Assembly (NCBI RefSeq): GCF_030518795.1
Contig: NZ_CP130427.1
Coordinates: 3,782,001-3,846,000, forward strand
Length of the DNA: 64,000 bases
From: Micromonospora sp. NBRC 110009
Lineage (GTDB): Bacteria; Actinomycetota; Actinomycetes; Mycobacteriales; Micromonosporaceae
Direction of reading: 5' to 3'
The notes beneath the pieces were generated by a model. That model did no database searches. It was not told where the DNA came from and worked only from the letters and a program-made list of their open reading frames with translations. Shown here piece after piece: positions 35,067 to 42,324 of the stretch (its first letter is position 1; the number at the start of each line of letters is the position of its first letter). Position numbers and translations under genes: made by a program.

Positions 35067-36935
35067 ATGGCGGGGCGGATCCGGGACGAGGACATCGCGC
35101 TGGTCCGCGAGCGCAGCTCGATCGCCGAGGTCATCTCCGACACGGTGACCCTCAAGTCGGCCGGCGGCGGCAACCTCAAGGGGCTCTGCCCGTTCCACGA
35201 CGAGAAGAGCCCGTCGTTCAACGTCTCGCCGGCCCGCAACGTCTGGTACTGCTTCGGCTGCGGCGCCGGCGGCGACGCGATCAAGTTCCTGATGGACGCC
35301 GAGCACCTGAGCTTCGTCGAGTCCGTCGAGCGGCTCGCCGCCCGCGCCGGCGTCCAGCTGCGGTACGTGGAGGACGACCGCTCCGCCCCGCGTACCCGGC
35401 CGCAGCAGGGGCAGCGGCAGCGGCTGGTCGCCGCGCACGCCGCCGCCGTCGAGTTCTACCGCGCGCAGCTCAGCACCGCCGGCGCGCGGCCCGCCCGGGA
35501 GTTCCTGGCCCAGCGGGGCTTCGACCGGGCCGCCGCCGAGCGGTACGGCTGCGGCTTCGCCCCGGACGCCTGGGACCTGCTCACCAAGCACCTGCGCCAG
35601 CAGGGTTTCACGCACGACGAGCTGGTCACCGCCGGGCTCTCCCGGCCGGCCCGCTCGGGCAGCCTGATCGACCGGTTCCGCCGGCGGCTGCTCTGGCCGA
35701 TCCGCGACCTCACCGGCGACGTGATCGGCTTCGGCGCCCGCAAGCTCTTCGACGACGACGACGGCCCGAAATACCTGAACACCCCCGAGACGCCGATCTA
35801 CAAGAAGTCGCACGTCCTCTACGGCATCGACCAGGCCAAGCGGGAGATCGCCAAGCAGGGCAAGGTGGTCGTGGTCGAGGGCTACACCGACGTGATGGCC
35901 TGCCACCTGGCCGGCGTGCCCACCGCCGTGGCGACCTGCGGCACGGCCTTCGGCACCGACCACATCGGGGTGCTGCGCCGGCTGCTGATGGACACCGACG
36001 CGGTGGCCGGCGAGATCATCTTCACCTTCGACGGGGACGCCGCCGGCCAGAAGGCCGCGCTGCGCGCCTTCGAGGACGACCAGCGCTTCGTCGGGCGTAC
36101 CTTCATCGCGGTCAGCCCGGACAGCATGGACCCGTGCGAGCTGCGGCTGGCCAAGGGCGACCTGGCGGTCCGCGACCTGGTCGCCCGCCGCGAGCCGCTG
36201 GTCGACTTCGCGCTCCGCCATGTGATCAACCGGTACGACCTGGACACGGTCGACGGCCGGGTGGAGGCGATGCGCCGGGCCGCCCCGCTGGTCGCCAAGA
36301 TCAAGGACCGGGAGAAGCGCCCCGAGTACGTCCGCAAGCTCGCCGGTGACCTCGGCATGGAGATCGAGCCGGTGCAGCGCGCGGTGCTGGCCGCCGGGTC
36401 GGGGCAGCTGGCCGGCGAGGCGTCCGCCCGGGCCCGCTCCGGCCCGGTCGCCCCGACCGTGGACAGCCCGCGGTCGATGGTCGAGCGGGAGGCGCTGAAG
36501 CTCGCCCTCCAGGAGCCGGTGCTGGCCGGCCCGATGTTCGACGCGGTCGAGGCCGGCGAATACCGGCACCCGGTCCACCAGGTGGTCCGGGCGGCCGTCG
36601 CGGCGGCCGGCGGGGTGGCGACCGCCACCGGCGGCGCGGTCTGGATCGAGCAGGTCCGGGACGCCTGCGACGACCTGGCCGCCCAGGCACTCGTCGGCGA
36701 GCTGGCCGTCGAGCCGCTGCGCATCGACGGCGACCCCGACCCCCGGTACGTCTCGGTCACCATGGCCCGGCTCCAGTGGGGCTCGGTCACCGGCCGGATC
36801 AAGGACCTCAAGTCGAAGATCCAGCGGATCAACCCGGTGAGCAACAAGGACGAGTACTTCGCGCTCTTCGGGGAACTGCTCTCGCTGGAGCAACACGCGC
36901 GGGCGCTGCGCGAGCAGGCCGCCGGAGGGCTCTGA
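35067..36935 (+). CDS. dnaG: DNA primase
   Basis: A 622-residue primase synthesising RNA primers at the replication fork. The CHC2 zinc-binding domain has GLCPFHDEKSPSFNVSP and VWYCFGCGAGGDAIKFLM. The RNA-polymerase/TOPRIM core includes GDVIGFGARKLFDDDDG, VVVVEGYTDVMACHLAGVP (TOPRIM Glu) and IIFTFDGDAAGQKAALRAF (TOPRIM Asp pair). The C-terminal helicase-interaction region is helical. The ATG at 35067 is 8 nt after GAGGAGG; an in-frame ATG at 35043 would add eight residues (MYAEEVAE) and is less well placed. The stop overlaps the next gene (TGATG). Confidence 0.97.
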   Translation: MAGRIRDEDIALVRERSSIAEVISDTVTLKSAGGGNLKGLCPFHDEKSPSFNVSPARNVWYCFGCGAGGDAIKFLMDAEHLSFVESVERLAARAGVQLRYVEDDRSAPRTRPQQGQRQRLVAAHAAAVEFYRAQLSTAGARPAREFLAQRGFDRAAAERYGCGFAPDAWDLLTKHLRQQGFTHDELVTAGLSRPARSGSLIDRFRRRLLWPIRDLTGDVIGFGARKLFDDDDGPKYLNTPETPIYKKSHVLYGIDQAKREIAKQGKVVVVEGYTDVMACHLAGVPTAVATCGTAFGTDHIGVLRRLLMDTDAVAGEIIFTFDGDAAGQKAALRAFEDDQRFVGRTFIAVSPDSMDPCELRLAKGDLAVRDLVARREPLVDFALRHVINRYDLDTVDGRVEAMRRAAPLVAKIKDREKRPEYVRKLAGDLGMEIEPVQRAVLAAGSGQLAGEASARARSGPVAPTVDSPRSMVEREALKLALQEPVLAGPMFDAVEAGEYRHPVHQVVRAAVAAAGGVATATGGAVWIEQVRDACDDLAAQALVGELAVEPLRIDGDPDPRYVSVTMARLQWGSVTGRIKDLKSKIQRINPVSNKDEYFALFGELLSLEQHARALREQAAGGL

Positions 36936-37468
36936 TGGGACTGTTCAACCGCAAGCCGAAGCTGCCCCCGGCCGACCGGCCGCCCCTCGCCGCCGAGGAA
37001 CGCGTGCTCGCCTGGGCCGCGGCCGGCAACGGCGAGGGCGACGGCGTGGTGGTGGCCAGCAACCTCGGGCTCTGGCTGCCCGGCCGGGGAGAGCGCATCG
37101 GCTGGCACGACATCCTCAAGGCGGTCTGGTCCGGCCGGGAGCTGACCGTCACGCCGGCCGACCGGGTCGCCGAGCGGGACGGCTACCTGGTGGTGGCGGA
37201 CTGCCCGGCGGAGACCTACCTGCTGCTCGACCCGGGCGACCTGCCGCACCAGGTACGGGCCCGGGTGACCCGGTCGGTGGCGTACACCGCGCACCACCCG
37301 GTGCCCGGCGGCGCCGGCCGGATCGCCGCCCGCCGGGTGCCCGGCGTCGACGGGCTGACCTGGACGGTCCGCTACGACCCCGGCACGCCCGCCGACGAGG
37401 CGGTGGCCGCCGAGACCGACCGGCTCGTCGCCGCGGCCCGGGCCGCCACCGCGCCCGCCGACGTCTAG
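36935..37468 (+). CDS. conserved hypothetical protein coupled to dnaG
   Basis: A 177-residue soluble protein of unknown function. It begins MGLFNRKPKLPPADRPPLAA and has a beta-rich body reminiscent of a PH-like fold: VVVASNLGLWLPGRGERIGW, HDILKAVWSGRELTVTPADR and VAERDGYLVVADCPAETYLL. A helical C-terminus is rich in Ala. No enzyme motif is visible. Its ATG shares a base with the dnaG stop, so its synthesis is tied to primase. I recall the same pairing in other actinobacteria, which hints at a replication-linked role but does not show one. Confidence 0.75.
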   Translation: MGLFNRKPKLPPADRPPLAAEERVLAWAAAGNGEGDGVVVASNLGLWLPGRGERIGWHDILKAVWSGRELTVTPADRVAERDGYLVVADCPAETYLLLDPGDLPHQVRARVTRSVAYTAHHPVPGGAGRIAARRVPGVDGLTWTVRYDPGTPADEAVAAETDRLVAAARAATAPADV

Positions 37469-37472
37469 CCCG

Positions 37473-38441
37473 TCACCGCCGCTGGTAATACCGGGCCGCC
37501 CCCGGGTGCAGCGGGATCGGGTCCGTCCCCGCCGCGCTGTCCCGGTTGAAGTTCGCCGCCTCCGGGTGCACCCTGATCAGGTCGGCCTGGTAGGTGAAGA
37601 GCATCCGGGTCAGGTCGTACGCCAGGTCCTCCGGCATCTCCGCGCTCACCAGGATCACGTTCGCCACGGTGATGGTCGGGGTGGCGGCCGGCGTGCCGTA
37701 CACCTCTCGGGGCAGGGTCGCGGTGGTGTAGACCGAGCCGAAGCGGGCGGCGAGCGGCTCGATCAGCTCCGCCAGGGGGAGCATCCGGAACATCCCGGGC
37801 GCGCTGGACAGCAGGTCCTTGATGCCCGGGGTGGGCAGGCCGCCGGAGAAGAACATGGCGTCGAGGCTGCCCGCCCGCATCCGCTGCACCGTCTCCGGCA
37901 GGGACAGGTTGACCCGCTGGATGTCCCGGTCCGGGTCGATCCCGGCGGCGGTCAGCAACCGGCCCGCGATGATGTCCGTGCCGGACTTCGGCGAGCCGGT
38001 GGAGATCCGCTTGCCGCGCAACTGGGCGAAGGAGTCGATCTTCCCGTCGGCCCGGACGATCAGGTGGGTGTAGTTGCTGTAGATCCGGGCCAGTGCCCGG
38101 ACCGGCTGTGGCTGCCCCTCGAACGCACCCCGCCCGGTGACCGCGTCCGCCGCCGTGTCGGCCAGGCTGAAGGCGATCTCCATGTCGCCGCCGGCCAGCC
38201 GGTTGATGTTCTCCACCGACGCGCCGGTCGGCTCGGCGCGCGCCTCGTAGCCCGGCAGGTGCCGGCTGATCACGTCCGCGTACCCGCCGCCGAGCTGGTA
38301 GTAGACGCCGGTGGTGTTGCCGGTGGCCAGGAAGATCCGCCCGCCGTGCCAGGCCTGCGGCCCGGCCTCCGCCTCGCCGCAGCCGGCAACCAGGACGGTC
38401 ACCAGGAGCGCAGCCACCAGCCGAAGCGGGCGGCCGATCAC
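37473..38441 (-). CDS. TAXI-family TRAP solute receptor 2
   Basis: A 322-residue exported lipoprotein: signal VAALLVTVLVAGCGEAEAGP with lipobox Cys near residue 20. The mature part is a clear TAXI receptor: IFLATGNTTGVYYQLGGGYA, EPTGASVENINRLAGGDMEI, ARIYSNYTHLIVRADG, and GKRISTGSPKSGTDIIAGRL. It is a paralogue of the receptor at 41305, sharing most of these segments. It is the last gene of the operon, its GTG overlapping the roadblock gene by four bases (GTGA). Being coupled to the kinase rather than the permease suggests a sensing role. The ligand is unknown; C4-dicarboxylates or glutamate are usual for the family. Confidence 0.9.
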   Translation of the reverse strand: MIGRPLRLVAALLVTVLVAGCGEAEAGPQAWHGGRIFLATGNTTGVYYQLGGGYADVISRHLPGYEARAEPTGASVENINRLAGGDMEIAFSLADTAADAVTGRGAFEGQPQPVRALARIYSNYTHLIVRADGKIDSFAQLRGKRISTGSPKSGTDIIAGRLLTAAGIDPDRDIQRVNLSLPETVQRMRAGSLDAMFFSGGLPTPGIKDLLSSAPGMFRMLPLAELIEPLAARFGSVYTTATLPREVYGTPAATPTITVANVILVSAEMPEDLAYDLTRMLFTYQADLIRVHPEAANFNRDSAAGTDPIPLHPGAARYYQRR

Positions 38442-38830
38442 GGGCGGACCGCCGGTTCCAGCGCCTCCGCCACCCGCTGGACCAGCGTCGCCGTCTCGTA
38501 GCCGATCTGGCCCAGGTCGCACCCGGGCGCGGCGAGCACCCCGAGCAGCGCCCGCTCGCCGACGGCCATCACCAGCATGACGCCGCCGTCCATGTCGACG
38601 ATCTGCTGGCGTACCCGGCCGGCGGACATCAGCCGGGCGGCGCCCACCGTCAGGCTCGCCAGACCGCTGATCACCGCGGCGAGCTGATCCACCTGGTCGG
38701 AGGAGAGGTCCGGCGAGGCGGCCAGTCGCAGCCCGTCCTCGGACACCGCGAGGGCGTGCGACACGTCCGGCACCTGCTCGGCGAAGTTGGCCAGCAGCCA
38801 GTCGAGTCCGGCGGTCACGGATGAGGTCAT
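38438..38830 (-). CDS. roadblock/LC7-domain protein (CvnB-like)
   Basis: A 130-residue cytoplasmic protein with one roadblock/LC7 fold: LDWLLANFAEQVPDVSHALA, VSEDGLRLAASPDLSSDQVD and QLAAVISGLASLTVGAARLM. VDMDGGVMLVMAVGERALLG and CDLGQIGYETATLVQRVAEA close the domain. It is the size and form of CvnB, the second gene of Streptomyces conservons, where it works with a sensor kinase (CvnA), a DUF742 protein (CvnC) and a Ras-like GTPase (CvnD). No cvnC or cvnD follows here; a TAXI receptor takes that place. Both ends overlap neighbours by four bases, so it is made in step with the kinase. Confidence 0.9.
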   Translation of the reverse strand: MTSSVTAGLDWLLANFAEQVPDVSHALAVSEDGLRLAASPDLSSDQVDQLAAVISGLASLTVGAARLMSAGRVRQQIVDMDGGVMLVMAVGERALLGVLAAPGCDLGQIGYETATLVQRVAEALEPAVRP

Positions 38831-41238
38831 TCGGTTCTCCCGTCGGGTGTGGGGTGCGGGGCACGACGCATCGCGCTGGCCACGCCCTCGGCGAGGGCGG
38901 ACAGGCGGGCGCGTACCACCTCGGGGTCGAGCAGGTCCGCCTCGGGGCGGGGTGGCGTCCCGGTGGTGGGCACGGATGCGGGGAGCTGGCCGCCCCGGGT
39001 CCGGCGGGGCAGCCCGGCCGGGGTGAGGGCGGGGGCGTCGGGTGGCCGTGCCCGGGCGGTGCTGGGCGATCGCACGCTGGCGACGCCCCGGACCGGGCCG
39101 GCGGCGGGCGCCGGGCCCGCCCCGAGCACCGGCACGGCGACGGTCGGGCTGTGGTGCAGGGCGGCCGGGCCGGGCGCGGTGGTCACCAGTTCGCGCGTCC
39201 CGGCGGCGGCCGCCCGGACCGCCCCCGGTCCATCGGGGCCGGGCCGGAACCAGGGCGCACCCCGGCCGGCCGGCGTACGCCGTTCGCCAGCCGGCCGCCG
39301 GGTGACCGACTCGACCCGGGTCAGCGCCGTCTCCGGCACCTCGACCTGGGCTACCGTGCCGCTGCCGGTGTGGTGCAGTTGCACCCGGATGCCGTGCCGG
39401 GCGGCCAGGTGCGCCACCACGTGCAGGCCCATGCTGCCGGCCGCGGCGCTGGAGAGCGTGGCCGGCGAGGCGAGCCGCTCGTTGATGGTGCTCAGCCGGG
39501 TGTCGCTGATGCCGATGCCCTGGTCGTGCACGCGCAGGGTGAGGCCGTCGACGGTGCGCCGGCCGTCCACCAGCACCGGCGCGTCCGGCGGCGAGTAGAC
39601 GGTGGCGTTCTCCAACAGCTCGGCCAACAGGTGCACCAGGTTGCCGACCGCCGCGCCGTGCACCGCCGCGGTCGGCACGGCCACCTCCACCCGGGGATAG
39701 TCCTCGATCTCCGAGGCCGCCGCCCGGACCACGTCGTCCAGCAGTTGGGCGCCCTCGTACCCGCGGCCCGGCTCGCCACCGGCGAGGACCAGCAGGTTCT
39801 CGCCGTTGCGGCGCAGGCGGGCGGCGAGATGGTCCAGCGCGAAGAAGCGCTCCAAAGCGTCCGGGTCGGTCTCCTCGCGTTCGAACTCGTCCAGCAGGCG
39901 CAGCTGACGGGTGATCAGCGTCCGGATCCGTCGGGCCAGCGCCTCCGCCATCCGGGTCACGTCGAGCCGCAGCTCGGCCTGCTCGCCGGCGAGCCGCAGC
40001 GCGGCCTTGTTCACCGTGTCGAACGCCTCGGCCACCTGGGCCACCTCGTCCCGGCCCCGCCGGATGCCGGCGGTCAGCCGGGTCGCCGTGCCGCCCCCCG
40101 GGGAGCCCTCGCCGGCGGCGATCGCGTTGATCCGCTCCGGCAGCTCCCGGTTCGCCATGGTGAGCGCGGCGACGCGCAGCCGGCGCAGCCGCCGGCTGGT
40201 CCGCACCGCGAGCAGCACGGCGGTGATCAGCGAGCCGAGCGCCACCGTGCTGGTCGCCCCGGCGGTGACCAGGGCCCGCTGCCGGGCGGTGCGGGCCAGC
40301 GCAACGGCCTCGTGGTCGAGCTCCTCGGAGAGTTCCCGGCCGAGCAGGTTGTAGCGGCGGATCGTCCCGCTCTGCGCCACGTACCAGGCGTCGCCGTCGG
40401 TCTTCAACGACTCCGCCCCACCGTCGGTGTCCAGTACCGCGTCGCGCATCCGGCGGGCGGTCTCCACGTCGCCGCCCGACACCAGTCGGTACCAGGCGGT
40501 GTTCGCCGGGCCGGTGGCGATCCGGAGGAACTCGGCCTGGCGCTGCTCCCGGGCGCCGCGCAGCCGGCCGAGCCCGGCCACCTCGCCCGCGGCGAGCGTG
40601 CCGCGGACGAAGACCCCGCGCAGCAGGTCGCGTTCCAGGGCCGCCAGGTGTTCCTGGGCGGCCACGGCCGCCACCTGCTGGGCCCCGCTGGCCAGGTCGC
40701 GGTCGCGTAGCTGGGCCGGGAGGGCGTCGGCGACGGCGAGCAGCGACTCGACCATCGTCACGTACGCCGGGTCGGCGCGCTCCCCGCCCAGCGCGAGCCC
40801 GCGGGTCGGGTCGAGCTGGTCGAGTCGGCCGTCCGCGTCGTTCAGCACCGGTCTCAGGTCCGGCGCGGTGTGCCGGGCCGCGGCGCTGGCCGCCCGGTAC
40901 CGCTCGACGGCGGCGTCCACCCGTCGCCGCTGGGCGTCCACCAGCGGCCGGCCGGACGTGCCGCCGCGCTGGCGCAGGGCCGCCGTCTCGCCGAGTTCCC
41001 GCTCCAGCTCGTGCACCAGCCGCACGGTGGCGGTGGCGGTGCCGGCGAGCACGCGGGCCCGGTCGGCGTCGGCGGACGCGGCCAGCGCGGCGTCGGTCTG
41101 GGCGGCGCCGAGTACCACCAGGCCGACCGTCGCCACCAGGATCGGCGCGAGCAGCTGGGTACGGACCGACCAGAGGTGTTCGGTGCGGTCGGTGGAGCGG
41201 TGGTGCCGGCGTACGCGGGCGGGGTTGGGGAGCGGCAC
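38827..41238 (-). CDS. NIT-domain sensor histidine kinase (CvnA-like)
   Basis: An 803-residue membrane kinase. One transmembrane helix (LLAPILVATVGLVVLGAAQT, near residue 35) precedes a large, mostly helical extracytoplasmic NIT domain up to about residue 310. A second transmembrane helix (VALGSLITAVLLAV) leads to a HAMP-like linker. The dimerisation segment is LDHLAARLRRNGENLLVLAG, followed by HATPase_c motifs HLLAELLENATVYSPPDAP, VHDQGIGISDTRL and GSMGLHVVAHLAARHGI. The last 180 residues are Pro/Ala/Arg-rich and probably disordered. The usual phospho-acceptor HE motif is not obvious, as in CvnA proteins. The stop overlaps the roadblock gene. Confidence 0.92.
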   Translation of the reverse strand: MPLPNPARVRRHHRSTDRTEHLWSVRTQLLAPILVATVGLVVLGAAQTDAALAASADADRARVLAGTATATVRLVHELERELGETAALRQRGGTSGRPLVDAQRRRVDAAVERYRAASAAARHTAPDLRPVLNDADGRLDQLDPTRGLALGGERADPAYVTMVESLLAVADALPAQLRDRDLASGAQQVAAVAAQEHLAALERDLLRGVFVRGTLAAGEVAGLGRLRGAREQRQAEFLRIATGPANTAWYRLVSGGDVETARRMRDAVLDTDGGAESLKTDGDAWYVAQSGTIRRYNLLGRELSEELDHEAVALARTARQRALVTAGATSTVALGSLITAVLLAVRTSRRLRRLRVAALTMANRELPERINAIAAGEGSPGGGTATRLTAGIRRGRDEVAQVAEAFDTVNKAALRLAGEQAELRLDVTRMAEALARRIRTLITRQLRLLDEFEREETDPDALERFFALDHLAARLRRNGENLLVLAGGEPGRGYEGAQLLDDVVRAAASEIEDYPRVEVAVPTAAVHGAAVGNLVHLLAELLENATVYSPPDAPVLVDGRRTVDGLTLRVHDQGIGISDTRLSTINERLASPATLSSAAAGSMGLHVVAHLAARHGIRVQLHHTGSGTVAQVEVPETALTRVESVTRRPAGERRTPAGRGAPWFRPGPDGPGAVRAAAAGTRELVTTAPGPAALHHSPTVAVPVLGAGPAPAAGPVRGVASVRSPSTARARPPDAPALTPAGLPRRTRGGQLPASVPTTGTPPRPEADLLDPEVVRARLSALAEGVASAMRRAPHPTPDGRTE

Positions 41239-41304
41239 GGGGGTCTCCCGGATCGGGTCGGTGTGCCGGGCCCGGACCGGTTGTCCGGGCCCGGCGTCGT
41301 CGGC

Positions 41305-42324
41305 TCAGCTCGCGCCCAGGTCCTTGAGCGCCTGGTCCGCGCCGCGGTGCAGCTTCACCGGGTCGGTCTTGCGGGAGTTCTCCAGGGTGATGCCCTTGGC
41401 GGCCGGGTTGGCCTGGCCGAGGACGTCCTTCTTCTCGAAGACCGTCCTGGTGATCGCACAGGCCACGTTGGCGTCGAGGTTCTCCCGGACCAGCAGCACG
41501 TTCGGCACCACGATGGTCGGGGTGTCCGCCGCCGTCCGGTAGACGTCCTTCCCGATGGTGCCGGCCTGGTACGCCGGGTTCAGCTCGGTCAGCTTCGGCA
41601 GCAGCGGGCTGATGTCGATGAACTTCACCTTGTCGCCGGCCGTGGTGAAGAGGTCGGTGACGCCGCCGGTGGGCACCCCGCCGGACCAGAAGAAGCCGTC
41701 GATGCTGCCGTCCTTCATGCCGTCGACGGTCTTGGTCAGGTCGAGTCGCTGCGCCTGGATGTCCTTGGCCGGGTCGAGGCCGGCGGCGGTGAGCAGCCGG
41801 TTGGCGATGACCTCGGTGCCGGACTTGGGCGAGCCGGTGGAGATCTTCTTGCCCTTCATGTCGGCGACCGAGGTGATCCCGGCGTCGGCCCGGACCACCA
41901 CCTGGGTGTAGTTGTCGTAGATCCGGGCGAGCGCCTGCACCGGCTGCGGGGAGCTGAAGCTCTCCTTGCCCTGCACCGCGTTGACCGCGGTGTCGAAGAG
42001 CGAGAAGGCGACGTCGTACTGGCCGGCGACGAGCTGCTCGATGTTCTGCACCGAGGCACCGGTCTCCGCGGCGGTCCCGGTGAGCTTGCCGCCGGTGGCC
42101 GCGGAGAGCTGGCCGGCCAGGGCGTTGCCGACGACGTAGTAGACCCCGGTGGCGTTGCCGGTGGCGATGCCGACCCGGGTGTCCTTGGTGACCTTGCAGG
42201 TGATCTCGCTGGCGGCATCGTCCGTCGCCGCCCCGTCCTGACGGCCCCCGCATCCGGCGGCGCCGGCCGCGACCAGGGCCAGCGCCCCGATACCCGCGGC
42301 GATCCGCACGTCGATCCGTCTCAC
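41305..42324 (-). CDS. TAXI-family TRAP solute receptor 1
   Basis: A 339-residue exported lipoprotein with signal ALALVAAGAAGCGGRQDGAA (lipobox Cys near residue 25). TAXI hallmarks are VGIATGNATGVYYVVGNALA, AETGASVQNIEQLVAGQYDV, ARIYDNYTQVVVRADAG and GKKISTGSPKSGTEVIANRL. It is directly coupled to the permease by a four-base overlap (ATGA) and is therefore the likely delivery receptor for that transporter. It is separated by 66 bp from the NIT kinase. The closely similar receptor 2 at the operon end appears to be a duplicate. The ligand is unknown. Confidence 0.93.
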   Translation of the reverse strand: MRRIDVRIAAGIGALALVAAGAAGCGGRQDGAATDDAASEITCKVTKDTRVGIATGNATGVYYVVGNALAGQLSAATGGKLTGTAAETGASVQNIEQLVAGQYDVAFSLFDTAVNAVQGKESFSSPQPVQALARIYDNYTQVVVRADAGITSVADMKGKKISTGSPKSGTEVIANRLLTAAGLDPAKDIQAQRLDLTKTVDGMKDGSIDGFFWSGGVPTGGVTDLFTTAGDKVKFIDISPLLPKLTELNPAYQAGTIGKDVYRTAADTPTIVVPNVLLVRENLDANVACAITRTVFEKKDVLGQANPAAKGITLENSRKTDPVKLHRGADQALKDLGAS

